A stretch of 10,287 bases of DNA from an uncultured Pedobacter sp. (GCA_946478755.1 CAMLDJ010000188.1:1-10287); one strand, 5' to 3'; counted from the stretch's first letter, positions 1-7,760 are shown. The notes: generated by a model from the letters alone, not told the origin. Translations and numbers: made by a program.

Positions 1-1
1 A

Positions 2-1273
2 CAATACTACTCCGGATTTGAACTGGCACACGATACCTATAATGCAATATCAGCTGCCAGTGATGGCCGGATCTATTATGTCCTTTCATCCGAATCTTAT
101 GATACGGGCGGAAAGATCTATGTATACCACCCGGAAACGGATCAAACCGAGTTGCTGGCCGATCTGACTGAAGTCTGCGGTGAAAAGGAAGGCAAGTCTA
201 TCCCACAAGGAAAAAGCCATGTCCGCTTCTATGAAAGCAATGGTAAACTGTATTTTGTAACCCATGTAGGCGTCTATGACATGATAAATGATATGGAACG
301 CCTTCATAAAATAGCTCCTGAGGGCTACCAGTTATACCCTGGCGGCCACATCATCTCTTATGATCTGTCTGCCGGTACGTTTGAAGACCTGGCCATTGCC
401 CCAGAGGGTGAAGGCTTGCTTACCATGGCCATTGATAAGGAAAGAGGCCATATTTATACGCTTACCTGGCCATTGGGGTACCTGCTTCATTATGACATGA
501 ATACTCATAAGCTGACTAATCTGGGCCTTACCTGCGGCCGCGGTGAAGCTGGAGTTGTTGGGGGCGACTACAGGGTAATATGTCGCTCCATGTTTGTTGA
601 CCCGGCCAGCGGAATTCTGTATTTATCAACCGCTGAAGGAGATATCCTAACCTATAAACCAGGTGAAGCTTCTTTTTCAAAGCTGGAAGACATAGACCTG
701 AAGCTCGACTATTTTGGTAGTTACGATCCCACCCGACCAGGCAGCATGGGTTATAACTGGCGCAAAATATTCTGGTACCAGCCCCACCAGACCGCGTATG
801 GCGTTCATGGCAATTCGGGTTACCTTTTCAAGTTCGATCCCCGTAAAAGAACCATGGAGATCGTAGATAGAATTACCTCGGTACCTTCGCAAAAAAGCGG
901 CATGTTCGATCAGTTCAGTTACGGTTACCTGGGCTTTCAGCTGGGACCCGATGGAAAAACCATCTATTACCTTACCGGTGGCCCCATTTACGTCGATGGT
1001 AAACGCCTGAAAGGCAGGGATGCAATTGCCAAAGGTGCCGCCAAAGGACTGGAGAACCTACATCTGGTCACTTACGATCTTTCCGAGGGAAAGTATACAG
1101 ATCATGGTGCCATTTTTTATAGTGACGGCAGCAGACCGACCTATGTCAATTCCATCACCATTGACGTTGATGGAAATGTGTATGCCCTGGCCCGTTTTAT
1201 GCATAATGGCAATGAAATCCAGGATCTGATAAAAATCCCCAATCCCTTTAACACACAAACTAAAAATAGCTAA
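2..1273 (+). CDS. Beta-propeller protein of unknown function, 5' end outside the window
   Basis: The frame is open from the left edge and has no ATG before the first TTG at 152. That TTG lies inside a continuing propeller blade, so the real start is upstream of the window and about 423 residues are visible. Blade-like units recur, each a Gly-x-[IL]-Tyr strand followed by a [ITF]-x-[YF]-[DK]-x-x-x-x-[KT] strand, for example near bases 89, 233, 341, 449, 617, 800, 953 and 1172. This suggests a propeller of roughly seven blades. No catalytic motif or Cys-x-x-Cys-His was recognised. Any signal peptide would lie upstream and cannot be judged. The stop codon is only 3 bases before the next start, so it is almost certainly co-transcribed with the dehydrogenase-like lipoprotein. 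It could be a substrate-binding or lactonase-like partner, but that is a guess. The fold is fairly secure and the function unknown. Confidence 0.8.
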   Translation, partial: QYYSGFELAHDTYNAISAASDGRIYYVLSSESYDTGGKIYVYHPETDQTELLADLTEVCGEKEGKSIPQGKSHVRFYESNGKLYFVTHVGVYDMINDMERLHKIAPEGYQLYPGGHIISYDLSAGTFEDLAIAPEGEGLLTMAIDKERGHIYTLTWPLGYLLHYDMNTHKLTNLGLTCGRGEAGVVGGDYRVICRSMFVDPASGILYLSTAEGDILTYKPGEASFSKLEDIDLKLDYFGSYDPTRPGSMGYNWRKIFWYQPHQTAYGVHGNSGYLFKFDPRKRTMEIVDRITSVPSQKSGMFDQFSYGYLGFQLGPDGKTIYYLTGGPIYVDGKRLKGRDAIAKGAAKGLENLHLVTYDLSEGKYTDHGAIFYSDGSRPTYVNSITIDVDGNVYALARFMHNGNEIQDLIKIPNPFNTQTKNS

Positions 1274-1276
1274 GTA

Positions 1277-3415
1277 ATGAAAATCTCTAACTTCACCAGA
1301 AACCTGCTGTTGGTAGCCATATTGGCCATACTGTTCAGCTCATGTGCCAAAAAGAAGAAATACGAGGACTCGCGTACGCCTGAAGAATCCATCGAGACCT
1401 TCGACATACTGCAAGGCTTTAAAGCAGAAGTATTTGCTGCAGAACCACAAGTGACGGATCCTGTGGAGCTTACATTTGACGAAGATGGCAACTCCTATGT
1501 GATAGAAATGGGTGATTATCCCTATAAAGCGGTGCGAGGACAAGGCAAGGGTGTCATTCGTAAATTGATCGATAAAAATGGCGATGGTAAAATTGACACT
1601 TCTGTAGTTTTTGCCGATAAGCTGGAAAGCGGAACCAGTATATTGCCATGGGAAGGTGGGTTGCTGGTGACAGCAGCGCCAGAGTTATTGTTCCTTAAAG
1701 ATACGACCGGCGATAACCGCGCCGATATCCGGGAAGTACTCTTTACCGGTTTCTTCCAGGACAATTCTGAAGCCCAGATCACCAGCATGAGGTATGGGGT
1801 AGACAATTGGATCTATGCGAATAACGGGGGCCAGGCAGGGGAGATTACCTTTACCCGCAAACCCAATGTACCCGCATTGCAGATCAAAGGCGGTGATTTC
1901 AGATTCCGGCTGGACAAAGGACTGTTTGAAGTGGAGTCTGGTGCGGGACAATATGGTATGGATATGGATGATCTCGGCCATCGGTTTTATACCAACAATT
2001 CAAGGCACATCTCCAATTCTCCTATTGCTGCCAGATACCTTAAGAGGCACAATCACATGAACTTTAAATCGGTGGTAAACATCTATGCCGCTGAACCGAT
2101 TATGTATCAGGCAACGCCTGCTCCCTGGTGGCGTGCAGAACGAACAAAGGGACGTAATGCGAATTTTGAGAAAGAAAAACTGGATAGGAAAGAATATGCA
2201 GAAGGCCGCTTCACCGGTGCTTCCGGAGGAACCATTTATGCGGGCGATGCCTATCCGAAGTCGTTTTATGGAACCCATTTTATAGGTGATGTAGCGGGAA
2301 GCTTAGTTCATCGGGATAGAATTGAGGTGGGCAATGAGGGGCCATTTTTTAGTGCAAAACGTAGTGCAGAGGAGGAAAAACGAGAATTTATCGCGGCTAC
2401 AGATACCTGGTTCAGGCCGTGTAATTTTACCTTAGGCTATGATGGGAACCTGTACCTGGTTGATATGTACAGACAGCATATTGAAACCCCGGTTTCGATT
2501 CCCGATTCCTTAAAAATGGATATGGATTTTGACAGAGGAAATAAATTTGGCCGGATTTACCGCATCGTATCTACCGATGCAAAGCCGAAAAAGGCACTGC
2601 CTCCGCATATGACCCGCCAATTTACTCAGGAGCTGATCCCATACCTGGGCCATCCTAACCGATGGTGGCGCTTAAATGCACAGCGTGTAATCATACAGCG
2701 TAAAGATAAAGCGGCGATACCCGCATTAACAAAATTGTTTAATGAAGATAAAAACCCGATAACCAGGCTGCATGCACTATATACCCTCGAAGGGCTCAAT
2801 GCCTTAAGTGCCGATCTGGTGGCTAAAGCATTAACGGACAGCAACGCAGGTTTAAGAGAGCATGGCGCCATCCTGGCCGAACGGTTTCCGCAGCTTGCCG
2901 GTCAACTCCTAAAAACCATCAACGATCCGGTAGGCTTAGTGGCACTACAAGGTACTCTGGGGGCAGGGCAGCTGCCGGCGAACCAGGTTGTACCTGCTTT
3001 TGCAAGCGTTATCGAAAAAAAATATGGAGATATGTGGTTTACCAATGCCGTACTCAGCTCCAACCCTGGTTCTTCTTTCGATCTGGTAAGTCAGCTCGCT
3101 CAGAACGGTAATTTTTTTAAGGGTGCAGATTCTGCCAAGCTTGCCTTTATGAAGAACATTTCTATCATCATCGGCTCCCGGAAATCAGTTCAGGAAGTTT
3201 CCAAGTTATTGGAGTTCCTGTCCTCACCGACATTGAAAGCAGAAGGTAAATGGGCAGAAACCGGATTGAAGGGCTTGGCTATGGGACTCAAAAAGTCTAA
3301 AAATAAAACAGCTGCTCCAGCGCTCATCAATGCTGTCAGGAAGTTCGAAAATGCCAGTCCGGAAGAAAACAAAAAAACTTACAAAGATATAACCGAGGCT
3401 TTGAAGCAAGGTTGA
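1277..3415 (+). CDS. PVC-type membrane-bound dehydrogenase-like lipoprotein (propeller plus HEAT repeats), no cytochrome c domain
   Basis: This 712-residue protein begins with a lipoprotein signal: a basic N-terminus, a hydrophobic stretch at 10-20 and LFSSC with Cys23 as the lipidated residue. Residues about 36-430 match the family of putative membrane-bound dehydrogenases (TIGR02604-like), related to soluble quinoprotein sugar dehydrogenases. Visible marks are two calcium-loop-like stretches (DKNGDGKID at 99-107, DTTGDNRAD at 142-150), GQYGMDMDDLGHRFYTNN at 224-241, YPKSFYGTHFIGDVAGSLV around 326-344, and WFRPCNF then YDGNLYLVDMYRQ at 378-400. Residues about 444-690 are HEAT-like helical repeats starting with HPNRWWRLNAQR (459-470). 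Many relatives continue into a cytochrome c domain, but this one ends after the helices and has no Cys-x-x-Cys-His anywhere. The substrate is unknown; a sugar or its derivative is plausible from the fold. Quinone (PQQ) binding is not proven. It probably acts in the periplasm or at the outer membrane. Confidence 0.82.
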   Translation: MKISNFTRNLLLVAILAILFSSCAKKKKYEDSRTPEESIETFDILQGFKAEVFAAEPQVTDPVELTFDEDGNSYVIEMGDYPYKAVRGQGKGVIRKLIDKNGDGKIDTSVVFADKLESGTSILPWEGGLLVTAAPELLFLKDTTGDNRADIREVLFTGFFQDNSEAQITSMRYGVDNWIYANNGGQAGEITFTRKPNVPALQIKGGDFRFRLDKGLFEVESGAGQYGMDMDDLGHRFYTNNSRHISNSPIAARYLKRHNHMNFKSVVNIYAAEPIMYQATPAPWWRAERTKGRNANFEKEKLDRKEYAEGRFTGASGGTIYAGDAYPKSFYGTHFIGDVAGSLVHRDRIEVGNEGPFFSAKRSAEEEKREFIAATDTWFRPCNFTLGYDGNLYLVDMYRQHIETPVSIPDSLKMDMDFDRGNKFGRIYRIVSTDAKPKKALPPHMTRQFTQELIPYLGHPNRWWRLNAQRVIIQRKDKAAIPALTKLFNEDKNPITRLHALYTLEGLNALSADLVAKALTDSNAGLREHGAILAERFPQLAGQLLKTINDPVGLVALQGTLGAGQLPANQVVPAFASVIEKKYGDMWFTNAVLSSNPGSSFDLVSQLAQNGNFFKGADSAKLAFMKNISIIIGSRKSVQEVSKLLEFLSSPTLKAEGKWAETGLKGLAMGLKKSKNKTAAPALINAVRKFENASPEENKKTYKDITEALKQG

Positions 3416-3437
3416 TCACTTACTAAATACATAACAT

Positions 3438-3854
3438 ATGAAGACCCAAGATCATTCACGCAGACTGTTCCTGCAAAAATTTCTTTCAGCTGGATTGCTC
3501 GTTGTTGCCGGAGGGGCGGCACTGAGCAGTTGCAATGCTGATGGATCAAAGGAAAGCAGTGCAGGAAAAGATGCCACAGTTAAAGCCGGCACCGATACCT
3601 CAGCTACTGCCTCCTCAAGTGGTAAAGCCGATGATTTCAAATGTGGCGATTACTCTGCTGTGAGCAAAGAAGAACTGGCCAAGCGTAAAAAGCTGGGTTA
3701 TGAGGAGAAGGCCTCCGACCCCGAACGGGAGTGCATCGGTTGCAACCTGTTTATTCCCAAAGGAGAAGAAAAGGAATGCGGTGGCTGCATTCTTTTTAAA
3801 GGACCTGTAAATAAGGGCGGTTCCTGCACTTATTGGGTAGAGCAGGTTTCTTAA
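3438..3854 (+). CDS. High-potential iron-sulfur protein (HiPIP), Tat-exported lipoprotein
   Basis: This 138-residue protein is predicted to be a one-electron carrier with a [4Fe-4S] cluster. The N-terminus carries a twin-arginine motif (SRRLFLQK, Arg8-Arg9), a hydrophobic stretch and a lipobox, LSSC, with Cys32. This fits export of a cofactor-loaded protein followed by lipid anchoring. Residues 33-66 form a Ser/Ala/Thr/Lys-rich linker. The cluster domain has Cys99-x2-Cys102, CGGC at 114-117 and Cys130 followed by Thr-Tyr-Trp. The end fits the HiPIP pattern C-x(6,9)-[LIVM]-x(3)-G-[YW]-C-x(2)-[FYW], except that Ser129 replaces the aromatic before the last Cys. With Cys117 as third ligand the spacing x2, x14, x12 is close to that of Allochromatium HiPIP; Cys114 also satisfies the pattern, so the third ligand is ambiguous. 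Cys69 is an extra cysteine. It lies 22 bases after the dehydrogenase-like gene, which suggests it takes electrons from it. Confidence 0.85.
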   Translation: MKTQDHSRRLFLQKFLSAGLLVVAGGAALSSCNADGSKESSAGKDATVKAGTDTSATASSSGKADDFKCGDYSAVSKEELAKRKKLGYEEKASDPERECIGCNLFIPKGEEKECGGCILFKGPVNKGGSCTYWVEQVS

Positions 3855-3872
3855 TATCTAAAACGCAGATTA

Positions 3873-5060
3873 ATGCTTCAAAACCAATATAAAATCATTA
3901 ACGGAAGGATCATTACACCCTACCGGATAATTGAAAACGGCACACTATTAATCACCGGAGATAAAATAACCGGCATCAGTGAACAGGATATAACCGATTC
4001 AGGTGCTATCGAAATTGATGCAAAGGGTAATTATGTATCCCCGGGGTTTATAGACATACATATTCACGGTGGTGGGGGGCATGATTTTATGGACGGCACT
4101 GGGACTGCCTTCCTTAAAATTGCAGAAACCCATGCCAGGTTCGGTACCACATCCATGGTGCCAACTACGCTGACCAGTACCAGGGAAGAATTGCTGAACA
4201 CGCTGGATATTTATAAGCAAGCTCATGACAAGAACAGTATGGGCGCACAATTTCTGGGGATGCACCTCGAAGGCCCGTACTTCTCGCCAGCACAACGCGG
4301 GGCCCAGGATGCGAGGTTCATCCGCAACCCTGATCCTGATGAGTATAAGGCCATCATTGCGTATTCTGATGTTATCAGGCGCTGGAGCGCCGCACCTGAG
4401 CTACCCGGATCCATCGCCTTCGGCAGGTATTTAAAAAGTAAAGGCATTATTGCAGCAATGGCACATACCGATGCCATATACGAAGAAGCGCTTGTGGCAT
4501 TTGAAAATGGTTATACGCTGGCTACGCACTTGTATTCTTGTATGTCGGGCGTTACCCGCCGCAATGCTTACCGTTATGCCGGTGTTATAGAAAGCGCCTA
4601 CCTGATTGACGGCATGGATGTCGAGATCATAGCCGATGGCATACACCTGCCTCCGGCCTTATTGCAGCTGGTATATAAAATAAAAGGCGCCGGAAAAACA
4701 GCCTTGATTACTGATGCCATGCGTGGCGCCGGAATGCCGCCCGGTGAAAGCATACTGGGAAACATCTCAACCGGGATGAAAGTCATTGTAGAAGATGGGG
4801 TAGCAAAATTGCCGGATAGAAGCGCCTTTGCGGGCAGTGTGGCCACAACGGACAGACTGGTGCGTAATATGATGAATTTAGGACAGGCTCCGCTTCCGGA
4901 AGTGATACAGATGATGAGCCATACGCCTGCAAAAATTATGGGTGTTGCCGACAAAACCGGCACTTTGATCGAAGGAAAACAAGCTGATGTGGTTATTTTT
5001 GACGATAACATCCAAATACAGACGACTATTGTAAATGGGAATGTGGTTTATCAGCAATAA
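3873..5060 (+). CDS. nagA: N-acetylglucosamine-6-phosphate deacetylase-like amidohydrolase
   Basis: This 395-residue protein has the full length of NagA, the cytoplasmic metal enzyme that removes acetate from GlcNAc-6-phosphate. Metal and active-site residues are visible: His63-x-His65 in PGFIDIHIHGGGG, Glu133 in HLEGPYF, His198 in MAHTDA, His219 in THLY, His258 in ADGIHLP and the catalytic Asp281 in ITDAMRGAG. The His-x-His pair resembles two-metal NagA enzymes such as that of Bacillus subtilis rather than E. coli, which lacks it. It differs from textbook NagA after His219. The usual Asn-Ala-Met is Ser-Cys-Met, and the stretch that normally carries the phosphate-binding Arg and an Arg-Glu-Pro-Gly-like motif reads VTRRNAYRYAG (227-237). 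No signal peptide is seen. It is the last gene before the terminator at 5062-5087 and has no nagB beside it. The deacetylase-family call is strong; GlcNAc-6-phosphate as substrate is less certain. Confidence 0.85.
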   Translation: MLQNQYKIINGRIITPYRIIENGTLLITGDKITGISEQDITDSGAIEIDAKGNYVSPGFIDIHIHGGGGHDFMDGTGTAFLKIAETHARFGTTSMVPTTLTSTREELLNTLDIYKQAHDKNSMGAQFLGMHLEGPYFSPAQRGAQDARFIRNPDPDEYKAIIAYSDVIRRWSAAPELPGSIAFGRYLKSKGIIAAMAHTDAIYEEALVAFENGYTLATHLYSCMSGVTRRNAYRYAGVIESAYLIDGMDVEIIADGIHLPPALLQLVYKIKGAGKTALITDAMRGAGMPPGESILGNISTGMKVIVEDGVAKLPDRSAFAGSVATTDRLVRNMMNLGQAPLPEVIQMMSHTPAKIMGVADKTGTLIEGKQADVVIFDDNIQIQTTIVNGNVVYQQ

Positions 5061-5061
5061 A

Positions 5062-5087
5062 AAAAGCCCGTACTAGAACGGGCTTTT
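5062..5087. terminator. Bidirectional intrinsic terminator between convergent genes
   Basis: GCCCG at 5066-5070 pairs with CGGGC at 5079-5083 around an 8-base loop. The stem is extended by AAAA (5062-5065) against TTTT (5084-5087), and the flanking A and T tracts give a U-run on both strands. It begins directly after the stop codon of the NagA-like gene and overlaps the last codons of rfbC, whose stop codon (5073-5075) sits in the loop. It should end transcription from both sides. Confidence 0.88.
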
Positions 5088-5627
5088 AAAGTCTTTAAAA
5101 TTATCCAGCACCTGATCCTTGTCGGAAAGTAAGAACATGGATTTCGGCATACATTCTTCCCATTGAATATCCAGGTCCGGGTCATTCCACATCACGCCGA
5201 TCTCGGAATTTTTATCATAATAATTACTCACTTTGTAAGTGAAAATGGTTTGATCTTCGAGTGTTAAAAAGCCGTGCAGGAAGCCTGGGGGCACCCAAAG
5301 CTGTTTATGATTTTCAGCACTGAGTTCAATGTCAAAATGCTGACCATAAGTAGGGGAAGCCTTTCTGATGTCTACAGCAACATCTAAAACCGCTCCTTGT
5401 AGCACACGTACCAGTTTGCCTTGTTCAAAAGGCTGGCTTTGTGCATGAAGACCACGCAGTGCTCCTTTTTGGGAAAAGGACTGGTTATCCTGCACAAAGT
5501 TCACATCAATGCCTGCTTCAGCAAACAATTTGGCATTATAGCTCTCATAAAAATAACCACGGTTGTCTTTCCATACCTTAGGCTCAATAATTAAAAGTCC
5601 TTCTATTGGGGTTTGAGTAATTTGCAT
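5073..5627 (-). CDS. rfbC: dTDP-4-dehydrorhamnose 3,5-epimerase
   Basis: This 184-residue protein has the usual length of RmlC/RfbC, the cytoplasmic cupin-fold enzyme that converts dTDP-4-keto-6-deoxyglucose to dTDP-4-keto-rhamnose in dTDP-L-rhamnose synthesis for surface polysaccharides. Family marks are DNRGYFYESYN (21-31), GALRGLHAQ with catalytic His61, QGKLVRVLQGAVLDVAVDIR (69-88) with Lys71, PPGFLHGF (113-120), YKVSNYY with Tyr131 and Tyr137, and LSDKD with Asp171. His-Ala-Gln replaces the common His-[YF]-Gln after the catalytic His. It is the last gene of a minus-strand run, 6 bases after the DUF4286 gene, and no rfbA, rfbB or rfbD is in view. Its final codons lie in the terminator hairpin. 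The enzyme identity is firm. Confidence 0.95.
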   Translation of the reverse strand: MQITQTPIEGLLIIEPKVWKDNRGYFYESYNAKLFAEAGIDVNFVQDNQSFSQKGALRGLHAQSQPFEQGKLVRVLQGAVLDVAVDIRKASPTYGQHFDIELSAENHKQLWVPPGFLHGFLTLEDQTIFTYKVSNYYDKNSEIGVMWNDPDLDIQWEECMPKSMFLLSDKDQVLDNFKDFKSPF

Positions 5628-5633
5628 ATTTAT

Positions 5634-5936
5634 TTAGGCGATATATTCCATTAATGTACGAAAAGTAACAAGTTTGTTTTCAAAGATTTTAGTGTCCTCC
5701 GCCTGTAAGGAAGGCGCAAAATTCTCCTGATAATCCATGTAGTCTGCCATGTGTTCAACAACATACTGGGCGCAGTAGGTTACACCTTCATTTGGGGAAT
5801 CAAGCACCCTTAGCAGGCGATGAGACACAAACTTTCCCGTTGCCATCACATTCGGGATATGTACATCCTCCATCCATTTCAGCCAGCTATCAGCCGCTGC
5901 ATCATCAATTATTGTGGTTACATTATATAATAGCAT
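5634..5936 (-). CDS. DUF4286 family protein
   Basis: This is a 100-residue soluble protein with no signal peptide or membrane segment. It matches the DUF4286 family, small proteins found mainly in Bacteroidota, with the typical start MLLYNVT, a WLKWMEDVHIPNVMATG segment (18-34), the VTYCAQYVV strand (52-60), YQENFAPSLQAE (69-80) and the end FRTLMEYI. The length and alternating strand/helix look suggest a ferredoxin-like dimeric alpha+beta barrel, but that is inference. The function is unknown. It lies 15 bases after the TPR gene and 6 bases before rfbC, so the three are very likely one transcript. The ATG at 5934-5936 begins exactly at the family-typical first strand. Confidence 0.88.
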   Translation of the reverse strand: MLLYNVTTIIDDAAADSWLKWMEDVHIPNVMATGKFVSHRLLRVLDSPNEGVTYCAQYVVEHMADYMDYQENFAPSLQAEDTKIFENKLVTFRTLMEYIA

Positions 5937-5951
5937 GTCGCAAAGATAATA

Positions 5952-7760
5952 TTAAGTGCCAATATTATCGCCGCGAAGTTTACGGAAACGCTTACGGGCT
6001 TCGGTGGTAAACATGCTGCCCGGATAATCGTTAATTAATTTTTGATAGAGACTTTTGGCCAGCACAATATCCTTCAGGTTCTTTTCATAAAGGTCAGCCA
6101 GTGTGAACAAGGCATCATCAGCCCAGATACTACTGGTTTGCTGTTCCGTAAGTGTCTTCAGCGCTTTTATAGCATTGCTGATGTCATTGTTTTTAATGTA
6201 AATTTTCGATTTAGCCATCAGGATGTCGTCAATGAGGCTGTTATTCGGAAACGCAATGGCTATGCTGTCGAATTTGGCCAATGCTGGCAAAGGGAGATTC
6301 CTGAACTGCAGCATTTCTGCATCAGCATACATTTTCAGTGCATTACTGTCTACTGTTGATTGCAGGTTGTCTGATATCAGCAAACTGAGGTTTAGCGCAT
6401 CGTTGGCAATTAACTGCGAGGTAGCCGCTTTCAATACATCGGCCTGTGATTTGGCATAAGCAAAGTTGCCCTGGAAAAAGGAAAGCCTGGCCGAGCGGTA
6501 CCTGGCCTCATTACCTAAGTCCTGGTTTTCGAACTGCTTTGCTACCTGCTCGTAAATCAGAAAAGCTTCCCAGGGCTGTTTAGTCAGGATATAGATATCA
6601 CCAAGATCCAGCTTAATCTGTCCGGTTTCCGTTACGGGGATACCAGGTACGCCGAGCATGTTTTCAAGTGCGGCTTCGGCTTTAGGGAGGTCGCCAAGAT
6701 AATAAGCCTGCAGATTGGCTAGTTTCTTCAAGGCAAACATCGTTTGATAGGTTCTGCCATATTCATCAATGATGGCCTGATAGGCTGCTGCCAGCTCTGT
6801 TATTGCTTTTTTATCAACTTGTCCGGCAATAGCCATCTGGTATTTCGCATTGATCATTTCTACTTTTGCCGGCAGATAATAGGGATGTGCCTTACCCTTA
6901 CTCAATAAGTATTCGTAAGCCTTGATCGCTACCGGATAGGCTTTATTCTCCAGAAAGGTATTGGCGGTATTAAACAGGGTGGATCCATCGTCTTTTATGC
7001 GCTTATCCTGTGCGATGAGCTGTTTTAAGACCATTTCATACTCCTGTTGCTGAAGGTATTGCCAGATCAGCAGCGTAGTGTAGATCTCTGTTTGCGGTTC
7101 TTTCTGTATCTTTTTTAACAGGGCGGATTGTAAGATCTGATAGTCTGCCTTATTCTCAAAGACGGTCGACAACACATTTTCTGCCTGTGGCAGCAGCTGA
7201 GGCATTTCCGGCAAGGCATTAAGATATTCCTGTACCAGCATATTTTTGTTTTTCTTGTAGCGGTAAATGCTCAGTAGCTCGTAGGTAAAAGGTTTGGTGT
7301 CATTAAGTATTTTCCGCCCCTGCAGAAAAGCAGATATGGCCAGATCGTAAGCCTGAAAGCTGTAAAAATAGTTGGCGATTTCCCTTATTTTAATTTCATC
7401 AGCGGGAAGATTACTAATTACCTGCAGGTATAATTTGCCGGCTGCTTCTGCTTGTCCTTTGTCCTGATAAACCCTGGCCAGCGCGATCCTATATTCGGGG
7501 TGTTTGGGGTTCTGTTTAATTAGCCTTTTAACCTGTTTTTCTGCCTCATCAAACTTTTTTAATTTCAGCAATGCGTTAAAATAAAGTTCGAAATAAGTGT
7601 CACTCTTTGTCTTGTTAAATAACTTCTCGAGGAGTACAGCAGCCTGCTGAAATTGTCCCTGGTGGTAGTACTGATAAGCCAGGGCTTCGTCTGTATTATC
7701 CTGAGCCAGGGAAAGCAGACTGATATAGCAAAATAGAAAGGTTAGGACTAGTTGTTTCAT
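5952..7760 (-). CDS. Exported tetratricopeptide-repeat protein
   Basis: This 602-residue protein starts with a cleavable signal peptide (MKQLVLTFLFCYISLLSLAQ, cleavage near Ala19/Gln20). The rest is almost entirely paired helices of TPR type, clearest at about 24-115 (ALAYQYYHQGQFQQAAVLLE, then KKFDEAEKQVKRL and GQAEAAGKLYLQVI), 262-290, 385-445 and 545-595 (LFTLADLYEKNLKDIVLAKS, YQKLINDYPGSMFTTEAR). No enzyme domain was seen. Such proteins are usually periplasmic scaffolds for protein assembly, and the last repeats resemble those of outer-membrane assembly lipoproteins such as BamD, but the lack of a lipobox and the size argue against it being BamD. It is first in a run with DUF4286 and rfbC. 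A promoter candidate lies upstream at 7901-7931. Confidence 0.88.
   Translation of the reverse strand: MKQLVLTFLFCYISLLSLAQDNTDEALAYQYYHQGQFQQAAVLLEKLFNKTKSDTYFELYFNALLKLKKFDEAEKQVKRLIKQNPKHPEYRIALARVYQDKGQAEAAGKLYLQVISNLPADEIKIREIANYFYSFQAYDLAISAFLQGRKILNDTKPFTYELLSIYRYKKNKNMLVQEYLNALPEMPQLLPQAENVLSTVFENKADYQILQSALLKKIQKEPQTEIYTTLLIWQYLQQQEYEMVLKQLIAQDKRIKDDGSTLFNTANTFLENKAYPVAIKAYEYLLSKGKAHPYYLPAKVEMINAKYQMAIAGQVDKKAITELAAAYQAIIDEYGRTYQTMFALKKLANLQAYYLGDLPKAEAALENMLGVPGIPVTETGQIKLDLGDIYILTKQPWEAFLIYEQVAKQFENQDLGNEARYRSARLSFFQGNFAYAKSQADVLKAATSQLIANDALNLSLLISDNLQSTVDSNALKMYADAEMLQFRNLPLPALAKFDSIAIAFPNNSLIDDILMAKSKIYIKNNDISNAIKALKTLTEQQTSSIWADDALFTLADLYEKNLKDIVLAKSLYQKLINDYPGSMFTTEARKRFRKLRGDNIGT

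Noticed and set aside
152..1273. TTG at 152 as the start of the first gene
   Set aside because: The same frame is open to the left edge and the upstream residues (such as DGRIYYVLSS) form another propeller blade, so the gene is cut by the window rather than starting here.
3534..3635. Ser/Ala/Thr/Lys-rich stretch in the HiPIP gene as a frameshift or repeat expansion
   Set aside because: The frame stays open and the cluster domain follows in frame; low-complexity linkers after a lipobox are normal in lipoproteins.
4685..4732. Two GGCGCCGG palindromes as a hairpin or binding site
   Set aside because: Both encode Gly-Ala-Gly within conserved parts of the NagA-like protein; coding constraint explains them.
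4598..5011. A 137-codon open frame on the minus strand within the NagA-like gene
   Set aside because: It lies wholly antisense to a gene with clear catalytic motifs and resembles no known family; it is a shadow frame.
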